From assembly GCA_934630375.1 (NCBI GenBank), contig CAKTVQ010000001.1, forward strand, positions 124,001 through 188,000: a stretch of 64,000 nucleotides of DNA, read 5' to 3'. This document shows positions 1 to 8,300 of the stretch, in pieces. The stretch comes from an uncultured Collinsella sp. Lineage in GTDB: Bacteria; Actinomycetota; Coriobacteriia; Coriobacteriales; Coriobacteriaceae. A program made the position numbers and the translations under genes. How positions within the stretch are numbered: the first letter of the stretch is position 1; the number at the start of each line of letters is the position of its first letter. Under the pieces are notes generated by a model. The model was not told where the DNA came from, made no database searches, and saw only the letters and a list, made by a program, of their open reading frames with translations.

Positions 1-619
1 ACGCGCCAAAGTTGAAGTACGACTCAAGCGTGGTAGCAGCAGTCGAGTCGACCTTGACCTGCTCGATCTGGACCTCCGCGCGCTTTGCGGCCGCGTGCTC
101 GGCGGCCCTTGCGACGTCACCGTTGGAGGCAGCAGGTTCAAGCGCCGCCGCAGCGCCCGCGAGCGAGATCCAGCGCGAGGCCTCGGCAGACGAGAGCGCC
201 GCCGCCATGGTGCCGGAACCGTAGGTCACGTCGAGCTTGGGCAGGGCCTCCCCCGCACGGGCGGCTGCAACAAGATCGTCCTCAAACCCCTCCGGGATAA
301 AGAACACGCAATCGGCACTGCCCTTAGCGCTGTTGCTCTTGGCGAGCGCGTCCGCAAGGTCGTACGCGTCGTCGCCGATGCCCGTGACCAGGTCAAAGCG
401 TGAGCCCAGGTGCTTGGTAAGCGCCCGCGAAAGATCGCTATTGTCGCGGTCGACCACAATCACGTTGGTGTCGTAGGGCTTGTACTCGGTGAGCTGCGAC
501 GAATTCCAGCTGACGGAGGCAGCAATGAACACGCCCATCAGCGAAATGAACACCGTGTAGATGAGCAGGTAGAACGGGTGCGCGAGCGCCATGCGAAGCG
601 CGGTCTTAAAGGTGCTCAT
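1..619 (-). CDS. ABC-2 type transporter permease, partial at left edge
   Basis: Membrane subunit of a putative ABC exporter; the 5' 206 codons are visible and the frame runs off the window. The protein starts MSTFKTALRMALAHPFYLL, has one N-terminal membrane segment (about residues 14-36), and then a long extracytoplasmic region typical of ABC-2/YhgE-like permeases. The ATG at 619 overlaps the end of the upstream permease by 14 bp, which implies translational coupling. It is the third gene of the operon ATPase-permease-permease, and two different permeases next to one ATPase suggest a heterodimeric exporter. The substrate cannot be told. It may be a drug or peptide exporter, because a two-component system lies divergent to it. 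Family assignment is firm; function is inferred. Confidence 0.8.
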   Translation of the reverse strand, partial: MSTFKTALRMALAHPFYLLIYTVFISLMGVFIAASVSWNSSQLTEYKPYDTNVIVVDRDNSDLSRALTKHLGSRFDLVTGIGDDAYDLADALAKSNSAKGSADCVFFIPEGFEDDLVAAARAGEALPKLDVTYGSGTMAAALSSAEASRWISLAGAAAALEPAASNGDVARAAEHAAAKRAEVQIEQVKVDSTAATTLESYFNFGA

Positions 620-1793
620 AGCGGCTCCTTCCAAAGATCAGCGTAGCGGCGGCGACAAACACCAGGGCCATGAGGACGAGCGCGCCGGCGCGGACGGCGA
701 AGGGCCCCAGGTCCTCAAAGAAATACAGGCGATTGAACATATCGCAGATGAGCTTGACGGGGTTGAGCCAGCACTCGGCCGGGCAGGCGCGGGCGACGTC
801 GTCGGCAAGCGCCATCGCCGGCTCGCCGTAGAGGCCGGCGAACAAGGCGCACGTGGTGGCGAAGCCCGTGAGGATACCCGACTTGGACGCCTTGCCCCCC
901 TTAACGGGCAGCGTGCCCACAAAAAGCCCCAGGCCCGTGGCGGCAAGCGCGGATGCAGCCCCGCCCAGCAGGCACAACCCCTCGCGCCCGCCAAAGTCGA
1001 CGCCCACGACCAGGCGCACGTAGCCGATCGCAACCGCCATCGATGCAAAGGAAACCAGCCACGAGCCGACAAAAATGCCGGCCAGCGAAGCCGTCTTGGA
1101 AAGACCGCCCACGCAGCGGCGCGCGCCAAGGCCCGACAAATTAGGCTGCAAATCGACGACGCTCAAAGCGGCAAACTCGGCAGACATCATCGCGACCAGG
1201 CCAAAAAGCGCGTAATAGTAGATGACCGTGCCATCGGGTGTGGCACGAGTCAGGCTCACGCGGCGGGTTCCGCCCTCGAGCGACAGAGCGCGCGCAACCG
1301 CCTCCGGGTCGGCGAGCGCCGCCGGGTCATCTTGAGCAATCTGAGCCATGAGCTCGGTATTTTGCGTATACGAGCTTGCCACCGTTTCAAGGATGCTGCG
1401 GTCGGTGAGCACCGACGAGGCGCGCGAGCTGTCGTAACTCGATAGCAGCGTGAGCCTGGGCGTGCCCGCGGCATCGACCATATAGATGCCCGCGACCTCG
1501 CCGGCCTTGAGCGCTTTGCGCGCGGCAGCCAAGTCTTCGTACTCGCTCACATCGAGCAGCTGGTCGTCGCCTGCCTTGGCAAGCGAAGCTGCCACGTCCT
1601 TAAAGGTCGAGGCATCCCAGGCCTCGTCCGCCACGACGGCAACCGGCACCGGGTCGACCGTGCCGTCGGAGCTGAGGTTCGCAAACATAAACATGAACAT
1701 CGTGGAAAGCGCAATAGGAAAGAGAGCGCCCCAGACCCACGTGCTCGGCCGGCGCAGCAGCGTCTTGACCGTGGTGATGATGGTGTCGAACAT
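606..1793 (-). CDS. ABC-2 type transporter permease
   Basis: Permease of 395 residues with the ABC-2 layout. An N-terminal membrane segment lies at about residues 17-37, followed by an extracytoplasmic domain of about 170 residues, then five to six membrane segments from about residue 205 to the C-terminus, which ends in an Arg-rich tail. It follows the ATPase gene after a 9-bp gap and overlaps the next permease. It should form the translocation channel with that permease and be powered by the ATPase encoded at 1803-2741. The exported substrate is unknown. Start is the ATG at 1793. Confidence 0.85.
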   Translation of the reverse strand: MFDTIITTVKTLLRRPSTWVWGALFPIALSTMFMFMFANLSSDGTVDPVPVAVVADEAWDASTFKDVAASLAKAGDDQLLDVSEYEDLAAARKALKAGEVAGIYMVDAAGTPRLTLLSSYDSSRASSVLTDRSILETVASSYTQNTELMAQIAQDDPAALADPEAVARALSLEGGTRRVSLTRATPDGTVIYYYALFGLVAMMSAEFAALSVVDLQPNLSGLGARRCVGGLSKTASLAGIFVGSWLVSFASMAVAIGYVRLVVGVDFGGREGLCLLGGAASALAATGLGLFVGTLPVKGGKASKSGILTGFATTCALFAGLYGEPAMALADDVARACPAECWLNPVKLICDMFNRLYFFEDLGPFAVRAGALVLMALVFVAAATLIFGRSRYEHL

Positions 1794-1802
1794 GGCCGCC
1801 CC

Positions 1803-2741
1803 CTAGTCGCGCAGCTCGCGGCCGGTGATCTCGAGGAACACGTCGTTGAGGGTCGGCGGTTCGGAATAGATGCGGCCGAGCGGCACGTCATGCGAGCGCA
1901 GCGCATCGAGAATGTCCGTCAGGTTGTGCGGGCTCGCTTCGCACGAAAACGTGAGCTGTCCCGCCGTTGCCGAAAGGTCCAGAACGTGCGGCAGGCTTGC
2001 GACGGCACTGAGCGCCGCACTCGGAACCTCGCCGACCTCGATTACAATCTTCTCGCCCATCTGAATCATGCGCTTGAGCTCGTCGTTAGTGCCCTGCGCC
2101 AGCACGCGCCCACCGTCCATGATCATGATGCGGCTGCAGATCTGCTCGACTTCCTCCATGTAATGGCTGGTATACACCACCGTGGCGCCCTCGTCGCGCA
2201 GGCGGCAGATGCCCTCCAGGATGGCGTTGCGGCTTTGCGGGTCGACCGCCACCGTGGGTTCGTCAAAAAAGATGAGCTCGGGCTTGTGCGCGATGCCGCA
2301 GGCAATGTTGAGACGACGCGCCAGGCCGCCCGAGAGCTTGCCGGGGCGGAACTTGGTAAAGTCGCCCAGGCCGACAAAGTCGATCGCCTCGTCCACCAGC
2401 GCGCGGCGGCGCTTGCGGTCGTTGACGTAGAGACTGCAGAAATAGTCGATGTTCTCGCGCACGGTGAGCTCGTCGAACACCGCCACCTGCTGCGGCACCA
2501 CACCGATGCGGCGCTTGAGGTCGTAGCGGGCGGGCGTCATGCGCTCGCCGAACAGCTCGATGGTGCCCTTGTCGTAGGCGAGCAGCTGCAGGATGCAGTT
2601 GATGGACGTGGTCTTGCCCGAGCCGTTGGGGCCCAGCAGGCCAAAGATCTCGCCGGGAGCGATACTCAGGTTAAAGTGGTCGAGCGCAATAAGGTCGTCG
2701 TAGCGCTTAACGAGGTTTTCGACGTGGACGATGTCTGTCAT
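1803..2741 (-). CDS. ABC transporter ATP-binding protein
   Basis: ATPase of 312 residues energising the two permeases downstream. It has a Walker A motif (GPNGSGKTT, near residue 40), an LSGG signature (LSGGLARRLNIA), Walker B with catalytic Glu (LIFFDEP) and the switch His (TSHYMEE). The C-terminal 80 residues are the usual accessory domain of drug/lantibiotic-type exporters. The frame could extend to 2807, but I chose the ATG at 2741 because AAGGG lies 7 nt before it and homologous proteins begin near MTDIVHVENLVKRY. First gene of a minus-strand operon, divergent from a sensor kinase gene 204 bp away. Confidence 0.9.
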   Translation of the reverse strand: MTDIVHVENLVKRYDDLIALDHFNLSIAPGEIFGLLGPNGSGKTTSINCILQLLAYDKGTIELFGERMTPARYDLKRRIGVVPQQVAVFDELTVRENIDYFCSLYVNDRKRRRALVDEAIDFVGLGDFTKFRPGKLSGGLARRLNIACGIAHKPELIFFDEPTVAVDPQSRNAILEGICRLRDEGATVVYTSHYMEEVEQICSRIMIMDGGRVLAQGTNDELKRMIQMGEKIVIEVGEVPSAALSAVASLPHVLDLSATAGQLTFSCEASPHNLTDILDALRSHDVPLGRIYSEPPTLNDVFLEITGRELRD

Positions 2742-2932
2742 GAGGCGGCCCTTCTGTTGCTTGCGGCCCGGTACGATTGCATCATCGCAGGAGCTGACGG
2801 CGCGCACCAGTGAGCTTTGTCACGAGTGCGGAGGGGTCTTGGTCGCCGGCCTGCCGACGCCCCCCCCGCTTTGCCGCGCGGGAGGAATGTCACGGTTGCG
2901 CAGGCGGCCCCTCCACCACGCGCAGCTTCGCG

Positions 2933-2938
2933 TACAAT
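2933..2938 (+). promoter_or_regulatory. -10 box TACAAT for a probable leaderless kinase mRNA
   Basis: TACAAT ends 7 nt before the ATG of the histidine kinase gene, so transcription should begin at or within a base of the start codon. No Shine-Dalgarno sequence precedes the ATG, which fits a leaderless transcript. No convincing -35 box is visible. The same TACAAT form occurs before coaX and prs in this window. Confidence 0.5.
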
Positions 2939-2944
2939 ACCCGT

Positions 2945-4090
2945 ATGAACAGGCTTTTCGACAAATCGATCGTGCTAGCGTGCTGCATCGCAGCCGCCGT
3001 GGGCCTTGCTGTCGACGCTCGCCTGGTCGCGGCGTTTTGCCTTGGCGTTATTACCACCTCGCTGGCCGAGCTCGCGCAGGGAGAGCGCGCCCGTCGCGCC
3101 AGCGAGGCCGCGAGTTACGCTTACATCATCGCGGCCGTTTTCGTGCCGCCGTTTGTGCCGTTTGCGCCTCTCGCCCTCTATGACATCGCGCGGCGGGTGC
3201 GCCGTGAGCACGCCTGGGTCGCGCTGGGCATTGGCGTCGCCTTTGTCTTTGCGCTCGTCGCGGACCTTCGCACCGACGCGCTCACCGCCCGAACGCTCCT
3301 GCTGACCGCCATCCTTTCGGTTGCCGCCACCTTGCTATCGCTACGTACCGCCCAGCTGGAGCGCGAGCAGCAGCGTATGCGCCGCATCCGCGACGAACTG
3401 CAAGAACGAGCCCTCGCGCTCGAAGCGCGCAACCGCGACCTTGCCGACCGCCAGGACTACGAGGTCGAACTCGCGACGCTCGCCGAGCGTGCCCGCATCG
3501 CGCGCGAGATCCATGATAACGTCGGGCACCAGCTCACGCGCGCCTCACTGCAGGCCGAAGCCCTGCGCGTGGTCCACGCCGACGAGCCCGGCGTCGCCGC
3601 CGATTTCGCCGACGTCAAGCACACGGTTGACGAGGCGCTCCAGCTTGTGCGCACCAGCGTCCACGCGCTCAACGACAACGCCGTCGACCTTTCCGTGCAG
3701 CTCGAACGCATTGTTGAAGGCGCGCGCTCGGACGGCGGTCCGCAGATTGAGCTTGAAGTTATGGCTGAACATGCGCCCGCAAACGTCGCCAACTGCTTTG
3801 CGGCGGTCCTGCGCGAGGCGCTCTCCAACACCATGCGCCACGCTTGCGCCCAGACCGTCGCCGTACGGTGCATGGAGCATCCGTCGTTTTACCAGCTCAT
3901 CGTCACCGATGATGGCACGGGCGGGGTCCAAGCAAGCGGCCGCGGCGCCGCGGAGGGCATGGGGCTCGGCTCCATGCGCGAGCGCGTCGAGGCGCTTGGC
4001 GGCACTTTCACCGCCGGCCCGCGCGCCGGCGCCCCCGGCTGGCGCGTGTTTGCCACCGTCCCCAAACAGCAAGGAGATGACGCCCGATGA
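2945..4090 (+). CDS. Sensor histidine kinase, NarL/DesK type
   Basis: Membrane sensor kinase of 381 residues. Four to five membrane segments occupy residues 7-135 with hardly any extracytoplasmic loop, so it probably senses signals in or at the membrane. A coiled coil (about 136-180) leads into a HisKA_3 dimerisation domain with phospho-His at 190 (AREIHDNVGHQ). The HATPase domain shows the N box (REALSNTMRHA), DDGTGG and GMGLGSMRER. The reading frame extends upstream to 2810, but that part is not protein-like, and the -10 box directly before 2945 supports this start. It overlaps the response regulator gene by 4 bp (ATGA). By position it probably controls the divergent ABC exporter. Confidence 0.9.
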   Translation: MNRLFDKSIVLACCIAAAVGLAVDARLVAAFCLGVITTSLAELAQGERARRASEAASYAYIIAAVFVPPFVPFAPLALYDIARRVRREHAWVALGIGVAFVFALVADLRTDALTARTLLLTAILSVAATLLSLRTAQLEREQQRMRRIRDELQERALALEARNRDLADRQDYEVELATLAERARIAREIHDNVGHQLTRASLQAEALRVVHADEPGVAADFADVKHTVDEALQLVRTSVHALNDNAVDLSVQLERIVEGARSDGGPQIELEVMAEHAPANVANCFAAVLREALSNTMRHACAQTVAVRCMEHPSFYQLIVTDDGTGGVQASGRGAAEGMGLGSMRERVEALGGTFTAGPRAGAPGWRVFATVPKQQGDDAR

Positions 4091-4716
4091 GGCTCATAGT
4101 TGTCGACGACGACCGCTTGGTAGTCGATTCGCTCAAGATTATCCTGGGCGTCCAGCCGCAGATCGAAGTGGTGGGCACCGGCGCCAACGGCAACGACGCG
4201 GTGGCACTCTACGCCGAGCACGCGCCCGATATCGCGCTGCTCGACATTCAGATGCCGGGGCGCGACGGCCTTTCGGCGGCGCGCGAAATCCTTGAGCACG
4301 ACCCCGCGGCACGCGTGGTGTTTCTGACGACATTCTCGGATGACGAGTACATTGTATCGGCGCTCAAGCTGGGCGCCCGCGGTTACCTGATCAAGACCGA
4401 TGTCGCCGCCATTCCGCCAGCGTTGGCGCAAGTCATGGATGGCAAACGCGTGCTCGAGGGCAAGGCGATCGAAGATGTCGATTTTGATGGGGCGAACGCT
4501 GAGGCCGATGCGACTCGCCGGCCCGCGGCCTTTGTCAGCCTGACCGACCGCGAGTTCGAAGTCGCCGAGCTTATCGCCCGCGGCCTCGACAACAAGGAGA
4601 TTGCCGCCACGGCCTACATGGGCGAAGGCACCGTACGCAACCACATCAGCTCGATTCTGGCCAAAATGGGGCTTCGCAACCGTACGCAAATCGCCATTGC
4701 GTACCTGCGAGGGTAA
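4087..4716 (+). CDS. LuxR/NarL-family response regulator
   Basis: Transcription factor of 209 residues partnering the preceding kinase. The receiver domain has the acidic pocket (VVDDD, residues 5-9), phospho-Asp 53 (LLDIQMPG), Thr (FLTTF) and Lys (YLIKTD). A C-terminal LuxR-type helix-turn-helix runs from about residue 147 (LTDREFEVAELIARGLDNKE) to 205. The start codon overlaps the kinase stop. It is followed by repeat-rich intergenic DNA and a convergent adhesin gene. Confidence 0.92.
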   Translation: MRLIVVDDDRLVVDSLKIILGVQPQIEVVGTGANGNDAVALYAEHAPDIALLDIQMPGRDGLSAAREILEHDPAARVVFLTTFSDDEYIVSALKLGARGYLIKTDVAAIPPALAQVMDGKRVLEGKAIEDVDFDGANAEADATRRPAAFVSLTDREFEVAELIARGLDNKEIAATAYMGEGTVRNHISSILAKMGLRNRTQIAIAYLRG

Positions 4717-4776
4717 TTACCCAACGGCCGACCGCTCCGGCATAGCAAAATGGCTGCCATCGATTTAATGCCATTT

Positions 4777-4930
4777 CAAAACTATGCCGGTTTACGGGGC
4801 TAAACTCAGGACCCCCATCCATACCCGCGTTTTCTGCAAAATAACGACTCGTCTACCTGCGGTTTTATTTTCACGAATATCGGCATGGTTGGGGACTCGT
4901 GACTCAGCCCCGTAAACCGGCATAGTTTTG
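4777..4930. repeat. Family A palindromic element, copy A1 (154 bp)
   Basis: The outer arms are 25-bp perfect inverted repeats (left 4777-4801, right 4906-4930) that begin CAAAACTATGCCGG. Inside are a second, shorter inverted pair (CCATACC / GGCATGG) and a remnant of a central hairpin containing ACCTGCGGTTTT. Two further copies at 13199-13352 and 43691-43844 have exactly the same length but diverged interiors. It lies between convergent genes. The intergenic stretch 4717-5322 otherwise holds G1 and B1 and no gene I can support. Confidence 0.85.
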
Positions 4931-4974
4931 TTCGAGCAACCCTGCACGAATGCCTCCGCCAGCCTCGCGGGGCC

Positions 4975-5008
4975 AAAATGATCCGTTTTCCTCCGTCCCG
5001 GGGGATCA
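4975..5008 (+). repeat. Family G short repeat, copy G1
   Basis: A 34-bp motif beginning AAAATGATCCGTTTTCCTCC and ending GGGGGATCA, with short complementary ends (TGATCC/GGATCA). Near-identical copies occur at 12897-12932, 13137-13171 and, reversed, 43611-43644. It always lies within 60 bp of a family A or B element. Confidence 0.75.
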
Positions 5009-5022
5009 TTTGGCGGCGCCAA

Positions 5023-5180
5023 CCACGAAATCGGCCCATCTACTACGTTTGACTCGACACCCCTGACCATACCTTCGTTTTGAATAAAACCGCAGGCGTT
5101 CTACCTGCGGTTTTGTTTTCGCGTTTTTTGGCATGGTTGGGGGTAAGGGGATAAACGTAGTAGATGGGCCGATTTCGTGG
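5023..5180. repeat. Family B palindromic element, copy B1
   Basis: Perfect 28-bp inverted arms (5023-5050 and 5153-5180) begin CCACGAAATCGGCCCATC. The arm part shared with copy B2 delimits a 132-bp core (5036-5167). The centre is a hairpin AAAACCGCAGG / CCTGCGGTTTT followed by GTTTT, which looks like a bidirectional rho-independent terminator. The interior layout matches family A although the outer arms are unrelated. It lies between the convergent response regulator and adhesin genes. Confidence 0.85.
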
Positions 5181-5322
5181 CGGCCCTTCCTCCCCTGCGC
5201 ACAAAAGTGCCGCCACGGAGAAGGGAGACGTCTCCGTGGCGGCTGGGGGTGGGGGTGGGGGCTATGTTCTGGCTCCCCGCCGGCCGCCCGGGGCCTTTTG
5301 GCCCCGGGCGCTGCCAGCGTGC

Positions 5323-8300
5323 CTAGCGCTTACGGATGCCCCAGACCAGGGCTCCGACGCCGGCCATGGCAATGACGAATGCCATGAGCAGTGCAGCGGC
5401 CTGCTGGTCACCCGTGGTGGGCAGGAAACCCTTGACCGTCTTGACGATGTTCGTCACGGTCTTGGACGTACCGGGGTCGGGCGTCGGCACGGGCGTCTCG
5501 GGCTTCTTGTACGTGTTGTTGAACACGATACCCTCGACGCTCTTGTCGCCCTTGGTAAAGGCGACGTTCGCCTTGAGGTTGCCCTCGCCGTCATCAACCA
5601 CGTTGACGGTCGCGGTAAAGACGGACTTGTCGTAGGTCATACCGGCCTCGTCGCCCTTGACCTCGCTGATGGTGTAGACGTACGTACCAGGCTCGCTGTA
5701 CTCGAACTTGTCGAAGCTGACCTTGCCGTCGGCATCGTTGGTGACGGTGGACTCGACGTCCTCACCAGCGAGCTTAAAGCTAAACTCGTCCTTCTTGAGC
5801 TCGCGTCCCTCGAGCACCTTGATGGCGCCGATGGAGACCTGAGTGGGCATGGCGTGATACTTGTTGGTAAAGCCAGCCGACTCGGTGGTTCCCTCGAGCT
5901 TGTGCGTCGCGGTCAGCGTGCCGTCGCCATTGTCGGAGACGGTGGTCACGACGGTGTAGGTCGCGCCGTCATAGGTGACGCCCTTGTACAGGCCGAGCGC
6001 GTTGGGGCAAGCCTCGCGCAGCATGTACGCGTGCGTGCCGGGCGCCTCGTAGCGGATCGGGCTCAGCGCAACGGTGCCGTTGACGTCGTTGGTGCCGCTA
6101 GCGACAACCACGCCGTCCTCGAGCAGCTCAAACGTGAACTCGCCGGCTGCAAGGTCGCGTCCGGTCAGACGCTTGACCGTCTTGACCTGGTCGGTCACGG
6201 AAGAATCGGTAGGCGTCACGCTGTAGGTGTTGGTGAACGTGAAGGCCGCGCCGTCGTCGCCCTCGCGCACGACGCTCAGATGTCCGGCGCCGTCGTCAGT
6301 CACGGTGTAGGAAACCTTGCGCGTGGCGTTGGCGTCGTTGGTCACGCCAGGGGCGCTACCGGACTCGGTCACCGTGTAGGTAAAGGTGTGCGAGCGCGGA
6401 GTAGCGGCGGCAGGCTCGTTCTCGTCCTCGGATTCATCAGCGATAACGTCAACGTCGGCCTCGTCGGCATTCGCCTCATCAGCGTCAGCTTCATCGGTTT
6501 CAGTCTTGTCGGTCGCATCGTCCGTCACGCCCAGGGCGCGGTTGAGGTCCTCGAGCGTAAAGTGGATCTTGCCAAAGTCCACGTTGCCGGCCGCGTCGTT
6601 GGTTGCGGTCGCGTGCTCGGGCATCGGGGCGCCCGCCTCGTCGGCGGTCACGGTGAAGGTGAACTTACCCGCGATGTCGGCCGGGGTCAGGCCTTCGGCA
6701 GCCTGGAGCTTCTTGGTGCCGGCGAGCGCGGCATCAACGGCATCGGTGCCGTAGACGTTCTCGAACAAGGGCTTAATGCCGTCGTAGACAGGCGTTGCCG
6801 TCAGGGTACCGTCGCCGTTATCGACGACAATAACCTTAAAGCTAAAGCTCGGCGTTGCGGCCGTGATACCCTTGGCCGCGAGCTGCGGCGTGAACTCAAA
6901 GGCGGTGTAACCGATAGTCCATGCAAGCTTGGCATCCGTATCGGTGCGGATAGCGCGTTTGGCGTTTACCAAGTCGGCGAGCATCTCGGTAGTGTAATGC
7001 AGGAAACCGAAGCTTACCTGCCCATTAACGTTGGTAGTGCACGTGCCCTCAATGGCTTCCTTCTCACCTGCGTAGGCGATGCCAAAGTAGAACTCGCCGT
7101 CGGCCATCGGGCGACCGGTCAGGGTCTTGGTGGCAACGACCTTAGCAGGGACGCCACCAGTCGCGTTGGTCGTAGCACTGTAGCTGTTGACGAACGGGAC
7201 CACAGCGCTCTCGACCGCAGCGGCACCAGTCTTGTACTCGGTCGGCAGCGTGCCCTCGGGGCCGCCAGACACGGTCGTCGTGGCGGTGAGCGTACCGGCG
7301 GTGTCGTCGGCGATGGCGATCGTCACGGTGCGGACAGCGTCGTCGTAGGTGTAGCCGGGCTGGCCGTCGTTCTTCTCGGCCACGGTGTATGTAAAGGTCT
7401 TACCGGCATCAGCCTGCGTAAACTTGACCTCATGGCCTGCCAAGATGTCGATCAGGCCGACCGTTCCCTCTGCCGTCGCGGGGGACTTGAATTCATTGGC
7501 TCCGGGCAGCAGGCGAAGCGCGTTGGCCGAAGCCTCGTCGGCGGGCGTCACGGTAAAGGTGAACTGGCCCTCGGTCATGGGACGTCCGCGGAGGGTCTTG
7601 CTGAGCTTGAGGCCGCCGGCCGCGGTGTAGTTAAGCTCAGTGCGGTACGTGTTGGTAAAGCGTCCGTTTTCCTTCTTGGTGACGTTGGCGGTCAGGGTAC
7701 CGTCGGCGTCCTCGGTCACGGTTACTTCGGCGGTCGCGACATGGGCGTCATACGTCATGCCGACCGTGCTGCCCGCGTTCTCGCGGATCTCGTACTTGTA
7801 GGTTCCGGCAGCCGTGTAGTGAATCTTGCCGAACTTGATGGCGGCGATGCCGTCCTTCGCGTCGCGCTTGCTCACGGTTACGGTTGCAGGATTGGGCAGC
7901 GGGGTGCCTTCGGGGGCGGTGATGGTAAAGCTGAACTCGTCCCCATCCGTCCACTCGCGACCGTCGATGGCCTTGCTCAGGCCAAAGTCGAGGTCTGCAT
8001 CGAGCGGGGTTACGCTGTAGGCGTTGGTGAACTCGGCGGGCTTGTCGCCCTTCAGGACATGCTCGGCCTTGAGCGTGCCGTCGCCGTTGTCCGTGATGAT
8101 GGTCTCGATGGTGTACTTGGCATCGCTGTAGGTAATGCCCTTGCTAGTGGTTCCGCCCCTGGCCTCGCGCAGCGTGTAGGTGTGCTTGCCGGGCTTGTCG
8201 TACTTCACGGCACCCATCGAGATGTTGCCCTTGGCGTCGTTGGTGCCGGTGGCGACGACCTTGGCGTCCTTGCCCTCGCCCTCGACGAGCTCGAAGGAGA

